Source: Microbacterium ureisolvens (GTDB lineage Bacteria > Actinomycetota > Actinomycetes > Actinomycetales > Microbacteriaceae). From it: a stretch of 64,000 nucleotides of DNA. Position numbers and translations under genes: made by a program. The stretch is taken from contig NZ_JAEUAX010000006.1 of the NCBI RefSeq assembly GCF_019511645.1, positions 248,001 to 312,000 of the forward strand. The letters are read 5' to 3'. The notes below the pieces were generated by a model. The model was given only the letters and a program-made list of their open reading frames with translations. It did no database searches and was not told the origin of the DNA. This document shows positions 43,355 to 52,700 of the stretch, piece by piece. The first letter of the stretch is position 1. Each line of letters starts with the position of its first letter.

Positions 43355-46300
43355 TTACTTGGCCTTGACCAGGAGCGCCTCGTCGGCGCCCGCCGCGTTG
43401 TCCTGCACGACGACCATCACACCGAGCGGCTTCTGCGCCGAGAACGCCGCCCCGTTCACGGTGACGGGAACGTCGATCGTGCCGCCGACCGGAACCGACT
43501 CGAACTGGCCGTTTCCGAGCGCGGGGGCCCACGGGTCGTAGCTCGCCAGGGCATCGATCGCGTCCGAGCCGTCGTTGACCGACGAGAAGCTCTGGACGGT
43601 GTATTCGAACCCGCCCTCGCTGATGCCGAGGTCGCTCGCGACCACCGGAAGCAGGATGGTGCTGCTGTCGGTGGGCGCCACCGCGTTGAAGCCCGCGGCG
43701 AACACCTCGCCCGTGGCCACCTCGTACTCGAACACCTGCGAGATGCCGTTCGCATCACCCGCGGTCACCAGGCCGCCGTCGGCGGAGAACACGATCCAGT
43801 CGGGCTCGCCGTCGCCGTTCGTGTCGATGACCACATCGAACTCGTTGGCTGCCGCGTTCGACCACCGGCTGTGGGTGTTGACCGCGAAGACGAGGAGCTG
43901 CTCGCCGTCGCCGATGTCGAACGACTGCACGCCCGCGGCCCGCAGGTCGTAACCGGTGTCGGTGAACGACTTCGGCGCGTCCTTCGCGTCTTCCAGGCCC
44001 CACGTGTAGAAGTCCGCCTGGCCCGCGAAGGCGCCCTGGTTGTTCTTCAGCGTGACCGCGACGTCACCGTCGACCGGCGTGTTCTTCTTCGTGACCTTGA
44101 GGTCGCCCACTGCCGAGACGGCGGTCGTGGAGCGCGGCACCAGCAGGTACGGCACCCGCAGAGTTCCGGCCGCCGACGTGAGCACCACGTCGCCGGAGAA
44201 CTCGTAGAAGGCGAACCCGCCGACGCCCGAGCTTCCCACGGCAGTGGCCGGGGCGCTGAGGTTGACGGCGACCTTTTCGGAACCGCCCGGTTGCACAGTG
44301 ACCTGGCCAGGGCTCGCCGTGACGGTCGCGGACTCCGACTGGGCTGACGCCTCGACGCCCACGCTGTAGGTCACCGGTTCACTGCCGTAGTTCGTCACCG
44401 TCACGGTCTTCTTGCCCTGGAAGGTCTTGGCGGTCTCCTGGAACCCGAAGCTGAGCGCCGTCTCACGGAGCTTGCCGTCCTCGGTGCGGAACGAGTCGCC
44501 CGTCGCCGTCACCTGCTCGGCGACGGCCTGCGCCGCGTCGACCAGACCCACGCCGCCGCGGACGAGGTTCTGGCCCACGACCTTCTCGGGGTCGGCGGTC
44601 GAGACCAGCACCGACGAGACCTCCGCGGCCGACCAGGCGGGGTGTGCTTCGACGGCGAGAGCCGCGACACCCGCCACATGCGGCGCGGCCATGGACGTTC
44701 CCGAGATGGTCGCCGGACCGTTGCCGGTGCCGACGCCGGTCGAGACGATCGAGACGCCCGGTGCCGCGACGTCCACTCCGAGCGCGCTGTCGCCGCTGCG
44801 GGGACCGCTCGAGCTGAACGAGGCGTACCCCCGGAAGCCCGGGTTCTCGAGCGGCGCCGGCGCCACAGTCGCCTCCGCGTCGTCGACGAGCTTCGGCCCG
44901 TCCGACATGCGAACGCCGAGGAACGGGATGGTGACCGTGTAATCGTCGCCGGTGTCAGGGTTCTCGGTGATCTCGCCCTCGAACGGCGGGTAGTCGTTCG
45001 TCGTGTTGATCATGACGGCCGCCGCCGCGCCCGCCTGCTGCGCGAAGATCGCCTTCGCGACGCGCGCGCAGACGCCGCGGGTCGAAACGGCGAGCTGGTT
45101 GCCGCCTACCGTGACCCCGGCGTAGTTGTAGGCCGCGACCGAGCAGCCGAGCGCCTCGTTCTCCTCCGGGGTGGCGGGGTTGTCGGTGAGACGCACCACG
45201 GTCATCGCGGGAAGCCCCGTGAGGACCGCCCCGTTCGCGTTGATGGCGGGCACCGCGACACCGTCGACGGTGATGAGGGCACCGGGGAACGTCTCCGTGC
45301 TGTCGACGGCCGCCACCGAGACCACCCCGTCACCGTTGCCGGCGAGGTACGGGCTCGGGCCCTCGTTGCCCGCGGACTTCACGACGACGACACCGGCGCC
45401 GATGGCGTTCGCCGCGGCCACCTCGTCGGGGTCGTCGCCGCGGCCGAAGGGCGAGCCGAGCGACATGTTGATGACGTCCATGCCGTTGTCGACCGCCCAG
45501 TCGATGGCCGGCACGACCACGTCGGTCGAACCGCCGCAGCCGAAGACGCGGAGTGCATAGAGGTCTGCCTGCGGCGCGACACCGGGTCCGATGGTCCACT
45601 CGGCGGACGCCGTGGACTCGTCGTACGGGCCCGCGTAGGTCTCGCCGTCGGCGGTGACGCCGCTGCCCGCCGCAGTGCCGGCGACGTGGCTGCCGTGCCC
45701 GTTGCAGTCGAGGGGGTTGGCGTCGGGCATCGGGACCGGCTGGTAGTCGTCCCCTGCGCCGGGGTCGGCGTTGTACGAGTCGCCGACGAAGTCCCAGCCG
45801 CCCTTGATGCGCGGGGCGTTCGGGCCGAACTGCGCCGGGTCGGCCGGCTGCGTCTCGGCCGCGTTGGCCGCCGCGTAGGCCTCGGGCGTGCCGATGCCGC
45901 CGAAGTTCGCGTGGGTGTAGTCGATGCCGGTGTCGATCACCGCCACCTTGATGTTCTCACCGGTGTACCCCGTGTTCTGCCACACCTGCGGCACACCGAG
46001 GAAGGGGACCGACACCGCATTGTCGAGCGTGTAGGTCTTCACCGCGTGGACCGCGACGACGTTGGGGAGGGCCGCGACGGCGTCGACCTGGTCTGCGGGG
46101 ATGTTCAGCTGGATGCCGTTGTAGGCGGACTGCATCGTCGCTTCGATCCGGCCGTCCTTCGCCTTGATCGTGCCGGCGATGGCGTCCTGATTCTTCTTCA
46201 GCGAACTCTTGATGGCGCTGCGCTCGGCCGCCGTCAGGTCGCTGCCCTTCTTGGCTTGAGCCACGGCGACCGGATCGCCGGCCATTTCGACGATGACGGT

Positions 46301-46477
46301 CACCCGACCGTCGGCGCCGACGCTCAGGGGCCGCACGGTCGTGCCGACCGGGCCCTTGGTGTCCGATTTCTCGAATCGCGACGACGGCTCGTCGTCAGGG
46401 GTGGCGGCCATCGCCGCGGTGGGAGTGCCGATCGCGAGCGCGAGCGCGCTGACGACGGCCAGGGAACGTCGGAACAA
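43355..46477 (-). CDS. Secreted S8 (subtilisin-like) protease with PA insert
   Basis: 1,040-residue exported serine protease. The signal peptide covers residues 1-24, followed by an I9-like propeptide (about 58-150). The catalytic triad is Asp182 (VAVIDTGIDY), His261 (CNGHGSHVAG) and Ser595 (ISGTSMAAPHVAG), with the oxyanion Asn371 (SAGNEG). A PA domain is inserted at about 395-545 within the catalytic domain. The last 400 residues are beta-rich, Fn3-like modules. The start is a TTG at 46,477 with a poor ribosome site, chosen because it begins the signal peptide. It probably degrades extracellular protein. Confidence 0.9.
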   Translation of the reverse strand: MFRRSLAVVSALALAIGTPTAAMAATPDDEPSSRFEKSDTKGPVGTTVRPLSVGADGRVTVIVEMAGDPVAVAQAKKGSDLTAAERSAIKSSLKKNQDAIAGTIKAKDGRIEATMQSAYNGIQLNIPADQVDAVAALPNVVAVHAVKTYTLDNAVSVPFLGVPQVWQNTGYTGENIKVAVIDTGIDYTHANFGGIGTPEAYAAANAAETQPADPAQFGPNAPRIKGGWDFVGDSYNADPGAGDDYQPVPMPDANPLDCNGHGSHVAGTAAGSGVTADGETYAGPYDESTASAEWTIGPGVAPQADLYALRVFGCGGSTDVVVPAIDWAVDNGMDVINMSLGSPFGRGDDPDEVAAANAIGAGVVVVKSAGNEGPSPYLAGNGDGVVSVAAVDSTETFPGALITVDGVAVPAINANGAVLTGLPAMTVVRLTDNPATPEENEALGCSVAAYNYAGVTVGGNQLAVSTRGVCARVAKAIFAQQAGAAAAVMINTTNDYPPFEGEITENPDTGDDYTVTIPFLGVRMSDGPKLVDDAEATVAPAPLENPGFRGYASFSSSGPRSGDSALGVDVAAPGVSIVSTGVGTGNGPATISGTSMAAPHVAGVAALAVEAHPAWSAAEVSSVLVSTADPEKVVGQNLVRGGVGLVDAAQAVAEQVTATGDSFRTEDGKLRETALSFGFQETAKTFQGKKTVTVTNYGSEPVTYSVGVEASAQSESATVTASPGQVTVQPGGSEKVAVNLSAPATAVGSSGVGGFAFYEFSGDVVLTSAAGTLRVPYLLVPRSTTAVSAVGDLKVTKKNTPVDGDVAVTLKNNQGAFAGQADFYTWGLEDAKDAPKSFTDTGYDLRAAGVQSFDIGDGEQLLVFAVNTHSRWSNAAANEFDVVIDTNGDGEPDWIVFSADGGLVTAGDANGISQVFEYEVATGEVFAAGFNAVAPTDSSTILLPVVASDLGISEGGFEYTVQSFSSVNDGSDAIDALASYDPWAPALGNGQFESVPVGGTIDVPVTVNGAAFSAQKPLGVMVVVQDNAAGADEALLVKAK

Positions 46478-46568
46478 AGGGGGAGCCTGCTTTCTCGTTC
46501 ACGAAAACCGCGAGGGGTACGCCGCACGCTATGCGCGAACTCTCAAAACATCAACAGAGATCTCCCAG

Positions 46569-46587
46569 GTTGAGCAGACCGCTCAAC
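46569..46587. repeat. Inverted repeat in the subtilase/ClgR-like intergenic region
   Basis: GTTGAGC-n5-GCTCAAC lies in the 262-base gap between the divergent subtilase and ClgR-like genes. The gap is AT-richer than average and would hold both promoters. The repeat is a candidate operator for either gene. Confidence 0.45.
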
Positions 46588-46679
46588 AAGGCACCCCGGA
46601 GCCACGGCGTTCTGCGCATCACGCACTTCCGTCGAGGCGCTCCGCCCACCGTGCGCAGCCGGCGAGCGTTGTCCGTCGC

Positions 46680-46696
46680 GGTTCTGCTCAGAGCGG
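46680..46696. promoter_or_regulatory. Possible ClgR-type box upstream of the ClgR-like gene
   Basis: GGTTCTGCTCAGAGCGG extends to an imperfect palindrome (GTTCTGCTC-a-GAGCGGAAC, one mismatch). It lies 44 bases before the start of the ClgR-like gene. The core fits, with one mismatch, the CGCYNANRGCG core I recall for corynebacterial ClgR. A related element precedes the clpP pair at 49,617. Confidence 0.5.
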
Positions 46697-46739
46697 AACG
46701 GCCTCGGCTTCGCACGCCCTGGCGTCTTATCGTGAGCGC

Positions 46740-47078
46740 ATGGCCGAGATCATCCCGCTGCCGGCGAAGGCCGCGCGCCCCGCTCGTGAGCCCGAGCCGC
46801 TCTGGCGCGATGCGCTGGGCGAGCGCCTGCGCAACCTGCGCCATGAACGCGGCGAGCGCCTCGCCGACACCGCCGACCGTGCCGGTGTCTCGCCCCAGTA
46901 TCTCTCCGAGATCGAACGGGGACTCAAGGAGCCGTCCAGCGAGATGATCGCCGCGGTCGCCGGTGCGCTCGAGGTGACGCTGATCGAACTGACGGCGGGT
47001 GTGGTCGACGACCTCCGTTCGCGCGCGACCGAGCGGGCGGTCGTCGGATGCCGCGCCTCCTACGCCCTCGCCGCGTGA
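46740..47078 (+). CDS. ClgR-like XRE regulator
   Basis: 112-residue single-domain helix-turn-helix protein: LGERLRNLRHERGERLADTA, then DRAGVSPQYLSEIERGLKEP and SSEMIAAVAGALEVTLIELT. The YLSEIERG-KE-SSE pattern and size match ClgR, the actinobacterial activator of clp protease genes; the C-terminal ALAA could act as a degradation tag. The ATG at 46,740 has no strong ribosome site but has TATCGT about 14 bases upstream, so a leaderless transcript is possible. It lies within 2 kb of the clpP pair. Confidence 0.78.
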   Translation: MAEIIPLPAKAARPAREPEPLWRDALGERLRNLRHERGERLADTADRAGVSPQYLSEIERGLKEPSSEMIAAVAGALEVTLIELTAGVVDDLRSRATERAVVGCRASYALAA

Positions 47079-47130
47079 CCGGCCGGTCGTGCCCCTGGTC
47101 GATGTCTCGGGCCGTCGCTAGCCTGGCCGA

Positions 47131-48378
47131 GTGACTCCCGCGAAGTCCGAAGCCGAGATCCTCGACATCGGCGGGAACGAGGTGCGAATCTCGAGCCCGG
47201 CCAAGATCGTGTTCCCCGAAGCGGGGATCACGAAGCTCGACGTCGTGCGGTACTACCTCGCCGTGGCCGACGGCGCGCTCCGGGGCGCAGGCGGCCGCCC
47301 GATGGTGCTCAAGCGCTTCCCGAAGGGCATCGACCAGGAGCCGTTCTTCCAGAAGCGCGTTCCCGAGAACCACCCCGACTTCATCGACACCGCGACGCTG
47401 CAGTACGCACGCGGAACGTCTGCCGAAGAGGCGGTGATCCGGGATGCTGCGGGCCTGGCCTGGGTCGTCAACCTCGGCTGCCTCGACCTGAACCCTCATC
47501 CTGTCCGCGCCGAAGACCTCGACCACCCCGACGAGCTCCGCATCGACCTCGACCCGATGCCGGGCGTGGACTGGTCGCAGATCGTCGACGTCGCCTTCGT
47601 CGCCCGCGATGTGCTCGACGAGGTCGGACTCGTGGGCTGGCCGAAGACGAGCGGCTCGCGCGGGATGCACATCCTGGTGCGCATCGCGCCCGAGTGGGAC
47701 TACAAGCAGGTGCGCCTCGCCGCCGAGACCCTCGCCCGCGAGGTCGAGAACCGCGCACCCGGGCTCGCGACCGCACGCTGGTGGAAGGAGGAGCGCGGCG
47801 AGAGCGTGTTCGTCGACTTCAACCAGAACGCCAAGGACCGCACCGTGGCGTCCGCCTACTCCATCCGACCGCTTCCCGACGCGCGCGTGTCCGCCCCGCT
47901 CGACTGGGCCGAGGTGCGCGATCGGCGACCCGCGGAGTTCACCGTACTCACCGTACCCGCGAGGTACGCCGAGGTCGGCGACCCGCACGCCGGTATCGAT
48001 GACGCGGTCGGCACGCTCGACGGGCTGCTCCGTCTCGCCGAGGAACTCGGGCCGGCCGAGAAGCCGCCGCGGGGCGGCGACGGGTCGGGGCGCCGCCAGT
48101 CGACGATGCCCCTCATCGAGATCGCCCGCACCAAGACCAAGCCCGAAGCGCTCGACGCCCTCGAGGAGTGGAAGAGCAGTCACGCGTCCGTCGTGGCGCA
48201 GCTGCATCCCGCCGACGTGCTCATCGACGGGATGCGCGGATCCAGCTCGCTCTGGTATCGCGTGCGCGTCAACCTGCAGCACGTCCCCGAGTCCGAGCGT
48301 CCGCCGCAGCAAGAGCTCCTCGTCGACTACGACCCGTGGGAGGGGAAGACCTGGCCCGGGGCACCGCCAGGGCGGTAG
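47131..48378 (+). CDS. LigD-type primase-polymerase (PolDom) with C-terminal extension
   Basis: 415-residue AEP-superfamily polymerase related to the polymerase domain of LigD (end joining and repair). Features: RYYLAVADGALRGAGGRPMV, LKRFPKGIDQEPFFQKRVPE, the metal-binding RIDLDPMPG, PKTSGSRGMHILVR, and AREVENRAPGLATARWW. No ligase or phosphoesterase domain is fused or adjacent. About 100 C-terminal residues past the usual end (after about 310) form an unrecognised extension (KSSHASVVAQLHPADVLIDG). The GTG start is at 47,131. The 3' end overlaps the convergent clpP gene by 52 bases. Confidence 0.85.
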   Translation: MTPAKSEAEILDIGGNEVRISSPAKIVFPEAGITKLDVVRYYLAVADGALRGAGGRPMVLKRFPKGIDQEPFFQKRVPENHPDFIDTATLQYARGTSAEEAVIRDAAGLAWVVNLGCLDLNPHPVRAEDLDHPDELRIDLDPMPGVDWSQIVDVAFVARDVLDEVGLVGWPKTSGSRGMHILVRIAPEWDYKQVRLAAETLAREVENRAPGLATARWWKEERGESVFVDFNQNAKDRTVASAYSIRPLPDARVSAPLDWAEVRDRRPAEFTVLTVPARYAEVGDPHAGIDDAVGTLDGLLRLAEELGPAEKPPRGGDGSGRRQSTMPLIEIARTKTKPEALDALEEWKSSHASVVAQLHPADVLIDGMRGSSSLWYRVRVNLQHVPESERPPQQELLVDYDPWEGKTWPGAPPGR

Positions 48379-48953
48379 AGCACGGCATCCGCGAGGCCAT
48401 AGGCGACGGCGTCGGCAGCGGTGAATACGCGGTCGCGGTCCGTGTCGGCCCGCAGCTTCGCAGCATCCTGTCCCGTATGCCTCGCGAGGATCTCCTCCAC
48501 TTCGCCGCGCACCCGCACCAGTTCGTCAGCCTGGAGGATCAGGTCGGGGATGGCGCCCCTCCCCTGGCCCGCCGGCTGGTGCAGCACGATGCGCGCGTGC
48601 GGCAGCACGGACCGCTTTCCGGCCGCGCCCGCGGCGAGCATCACCGCACCGACGCCGATCGCCTGCCCGACGACGGTCGTGGCGACGTCAGGCCGCACGT
48701 GCTGCATCGTGTCGTACACCGCGAGCATCGCCGACGGGTCGCCGCCCTCGCAGTTGATGTAGAGCTGGATGTCGCGCTCCGGACTGTCGGCGTCGAGGTG
48801 CAGCAGCTGCGCGATGAGGGCGTTCGCGACGCCGGCGTCGATGCCCGTGCCGAGGTACACGACCCGCTCGGCGAGCAGGTGCGAGTAGACGTCCATGATG
48901 CGGTCGCCGCGCGGATGCTGCGCCACGACGTTGGGGATCGTGTACGAGCTCAT
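48327..48953 (-). CDS. clpP: ClpP-like subunit lacking the catalytic serine
   Basis: 208-residue ClpP-fold protein. The family frame is clear (RIMDVYSHLLAERVVYLG, RDIQLYINCEGGDPSAMLAV, GKRSVLPHARIVLHQPAGQ), but the nucleophile position in GQAASMGA of normal ClpP reads GQAIGVGA here: Gly100 (codon GGC at 48,654-48,656) replaces Ser. His125 and Asp174 are kept. It is therefore probably inactive and structural, working in a mixed ring with the active ClpP upstream. The ATG overlaps that gene's stop (ATGA). Confidence 0.88.
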   Translation of the reverse strand: MSSYTIPNVVAQHPRGDRIMDVYSHLLAERVVYLGTGIDAGVANALIAQLLHLDADSPERDIQLYINCEGGDPSAMLAVYDTMQHVRPDVATTVVGQAIGVGAVMLAAGAAGKRSVLPHARIVLHQPAGQGRGAIPDLILQADELVRVRGEVEEILARHTGQDAAKLRADTDRDRVFTAADAVAYGLADAVLYRPGGAPGQVFPSHGS

Positions 48954-49579
48954 GCCGCCACCTCCGCCGGTCCGAGTCCGAGCCCCGCCGGGCGTCGCCG
49001 CCGGGGAACCACCTGCGCGAACGAATCGACGATCCCGTCGATGAACCCGTAGTCGCGGGCTTCCGCGGCGGTGTACCAGCGGTCGTGCAGCGAGTCCTCG
49101 AAGATGCGCTCGACGCTCTGCCCGGTGTCGCGGGCGATGAGGCCGAGCACCGTGTCGCGCATGTGGCGCAGGTCGTCGGCCTGCACTTCGACGTCCACGG
49201 CCGAGCCGCCGATGCCCGCTGAGCCTTGGTGCATCAGGATCCGCGCGTGCGGCAGCGCGCGGCGCTTGCCCCGGGCGCCCGCCGAGAGCAGGAACTGCCC
49301 GGCGCTGCACGCGAGGCCGAGGGCGAGGGTCGCGACATCGTTGGGGATGAGGGTCATGACGTCGCGGATCGCGAGCATCGAGGGAACAGAGCCACCGGGC
49401 GAGTGGATCCAGAGCGCGATGTCGGACGCCTCGTCCTCCGCCGCCAGTGCCAGCAGCTGCGTCGCGATCAGGGTGCCGTTGTCGTCGTCGAGCGGGCCGT
49501 CGAGCACGAGCACGCGCTGGTGGAACAGCTCGCGCCGCGCTTCGGCCCCGAACTGGGGGATCTTGCCTTCTTCTGCCAT
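48950..49579 (-). CDS. clpP: ClpP protease subunit, catalytically intact
   Basis: 209-residue ClpP peptidase. Triad Ser92 (GLACSAGQFLL), His117 (ARILMHQGSAG) and Asp166 (EDSLHDRWYT) is complete. The C-terminus carries a basic tail (VVPRRRRPAGL). The start at 49,579 has GAGGGC upstream; the frame stays open further but looks non-coding. It forms an operon with the serine-less subunit. With a Clp ATPase encoded elsewhere it would degrade tagged or misfolded proteins. A ClgR-type element lies 38 bases upstream. Confidence 0.9.
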   Translation of the reverse strand: MAEEGKIPQFGAEARRELFHQRVLVLDGPLDDDNGTLIATQLLALAAEDEASDIALWIHSPGGSVPSMLAIRDVMTLIPNDVATLALGLACSAGQFLLSAGARGKRRALPHARILMHQGSAGIGGSAVDVEVQADDLRHMRDTVLGLIARDTGQSVERIFEDSLHDRWYTAAEARDYGFIDGIVDSFAQVVPRRRRPAGLGLGPAEVAA

Positions 49580-49616
49580 GCCCTCAGCCTGCGCCGGCCC
49601 GCGGGTCGAGGCATCG

Positions 49617-49633
49617 GGTTCCGCTCCTGGCGG
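49617..49633. promoter_or_regulatory. ClgR-type box upstream of the clpP pair
   Basis: GGTTCCGCTCCTGGCGG shares GGTTCyGCTC-n3-GCGG with the element before the ClgR-like gene. It sits 38 bases upstream of the first clpP start in the 168-base region divergent from the second subtilase. Only the shared pattern is seen; binding is inferred. Confidence 0.5.
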
Positions 49634-49747
49634 CTCTGCCGAGGGCGGATAGACCGCGCTGTCAGGCCATGGCGCGGATGCGCCATGTCGCACTCTGGGC
49701 AGGTCGCGCGGGGTCGCTCGTGGCGCCGGCGCATCAGACTCGGACCC

Positions 49748-52700
49748 ATGCGTCCCCCACATCGCACTCGGATCGCGGCCGTCATGGCCATCGCCTCCGC
49801 GACCGCACTGGTCGCCGGACTCGTCGCTCCCGCCGCCTCCGGCGCGGAGCCCCCTGCCCCCATCCTGACCTCGCCGGTCGGTGAGACGCGAGCCCTCACG
49901 CTGATCACCGGTGACCGCGTCGAGATCACCGACACCGGCGACGGGCGCTACGCCGCCACCGTGACGCCCGGCCCCGGCCGCGAGCGGGTCACCTTCCAGA
50001 CCCTCCAGGTCGACGGCGTGCTGAAGGTGCTGCCGAGCGACGCGGTGCCGTTCATCGCCTCCGGCCTCGTCGACGAGCGGCTGTTCGAGGTGAGCACCCT
50101 GCTCGACGACGGCTACGCCGACCTCGACGCGCTCCCGCTCATCGTCTCGTGGTCGCCGGGCACGCGCGCCGCGTCGATGGAGGTGGCCGGTGCCGAGCAG
50201 GTCCGCGCGCTCCCCAGCATCGACGGCGCGGCCCTGTCCGCCGACGCCGACGAGCTCGGCGCCGTCTGGGATTCCCTCACCCCGGGCACCACGATCGCCG
50301 AGGCGCCGAGCAAGAGCGCCGAGCAGCGCATGGCGGGCGGCATCCAGCGGGTCTGGCTCGACGGTCGCGCGAGCGCTTCGCTCGACCGGAGCGTGCCGCA
50401 GATCGGCGCCCCGGAGGCGTGGGATGCCGGCTACCGCGGCGCCGGCGTCACGGTCGCGGTGCTCGACACCGGCGTGGACGCCGAGCACCCCGACCTGACC
50501 GGTCAGCTCGACGAGGTCGTCGACTTCACCGGCAGCGAGTCGGGCGCGGCCGACCGCGTCGGCCACGGCACCCACGTCGCGGCCACGATCGCGGGCACGG
50601 GTGCGGGTGCGGAGGGCACCCGGCCGGGCGTCGCGCCCGAAGCCGACCTCATCATCGGCAAGGTGCTCGACGACACCGGCTCAGGGTACGACTCGTGGAT
50701 CATCGCGGGCATGGAGTGGGCGGCAGAGAACGCCGACATCGTCAATATGAGCCTCGGCGGCGGTCCTACCGACGGCACCGACCCGCTGAGCCTGGCGCTG
50801 GACGCGCTCTCGGCACAGACCGACGCGCTCTTCGTCGTGGCGGCGGGCAACGACGGCATGGACGGCGCCGTCTCGACGCCCAGCACGGCGGACTCCGCGC
50901 TGTCGGTCGCCGCGGTCGACCGCGACGACGCGCTGGCGGAGTTCTCCAGCCGCGGGCCGCGCACGATCGACGGCGCCCTCAAGCCCGAGATCAGCGCCCC
51001 CGGGGTCGGAATCATCGCCGCACGCGCCGCCGGCACGTCGATGGGCTCGCCCGTCGACGCGCTGTACACGGCGGCCAGCGGCACCTCGATGGCGACGCCG
51101 CATGTCGCCGGTGCCGCCGCACTCCTCGCGCAGCAGAACCCGGACTGGACCGGTCAGCGGCTCAAGGATGCGCTGATCAGCACGGCGAACCCGAACCCCG
51201 GCCTCGGTGTGTACGCGCAGGGCGGCGGTCGCGTCGACGTCGCCCGCGCTGTCGCCCAGCAGGTCACCGCCACCGGAATCGCGGACTTCACGGTCGTGAC
51301 CGATGACGAGAGCCAGGCGCAGGAGCGCACCGTGACGTTCCGCAACGAGGGCGCCGAAGAGGTGACGCTCGACCTCGCGATCGAGGCGGAGAACCTCGAC
51401 GACAACGGCGCCGGCACCACCGCGTTCTTGGCGCCGGCCCAGGTCACCGTGCCCGCGCAGGGCACGGCAGATGTCGTGGTGACCCTGGATCCGTCGGGCC
51501 TCGACCGTGGGCGGTGGAGCGGTGCGCTCACCGCGACCGGAGCCGACGGCATCCTGGTCCGCACCGCCATCGGCGCCGTGCGCCGAGCTCCCAGCCACAC
51601 CGTCACGATTCGCGCGATCGGCTTCGACGGCGGCGCCACATTCGTGCCGTCACTCTCGCTCATCGGCGACCAGCCGGGCACCGAGTATCTCGGCTATCTC
51701 GAGATCGCGGAGGACGGCACCGTAGAGGTGGAGGAGGGCACGTACATCGCGCAGGCGATCATCGAGGACTACACGAACGCGCAGGCCGAGCGCACGGGCA
51801 CGATCATCCTGCCCGACATCGAGGTCACCTCCGACATGGAGGTCGTGCTGGACGCCCGCAAGGTCGTGCCCGTCACGATCACGACGCCCGAGCCGTCGGA
51901 GCAGGAGTCCGTGATCAGCTGGTACACGCACCGCACCTTCCCCAACGGCCGCGACATCCAGCACGGCGTCATGTCGTTCTCGCGCACGATGCCGTGGGTC
52001 ACGCCCACCGACCCGGTGCGCGAGGGCGGGTTCGAGTTCGCGTCGCGCTGGCAGCTGGTGCGGCCCTCGGCGATCGTGACGGTGCCCGGCACCCAGCTGC
52101 AGCCGCAGACGGCGCTCCTCGGCGACTCCGCTGTGCTGCCGAAGCCATTGCGCGCGGAGCTCGTCGCCCCGGGCGCGGCGGACCTCGAGGGCGTGGGCGG
52201 CAGGGTGGCGATCGTGGACGCCCCGGACCAGGGGCTCGAAGGCGACCAGGTGCGGGCGGCCGCCGAGGCCGGCGCGAAGGCGGTGATCCTCGTTCGGCCG
52301 ACGGCGAACAGCATCTTCACGGTGTTCGAACCGGGCGCGGAGACGACACCGATCCCCGCGATCGTCGTCACGGCTGAAGACGGCGCCGCGCTCATCCGCC
52401 ACGCTCAGCAGCCCGGCCCGCAGCAGGTGACCGTCGAGGCGAGCCGGATCAGCCCGTACCTCTACGACGTGATCCAGGTGTCGCCCGGCGAGATCCCGGA
52501 TGTCGTCCACCACACGGTGACGGAGAGGAACAGCCACCGCGTGACGACGACTTACGTCGAAAGCGGCGGCCTGCCGTTCGCGCGGGAACAGCGCTTCGGA
52601 TGGCGCCCCTGGATGGAGTACGCCTGGAACGACCAGCAGCGCACCGTGGCCACCGGTCACGTGCGTGAGGAGTGGGTCTCGGCCGGCGACTCGCTTTGGC

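Noticed and set aside
44642..46573. 643-codon plus-strand frame opposite the first subtilase
   Set aside because: Arg/Val/Gly-rich antisense; the subtilase triad is intact on the minus strand.
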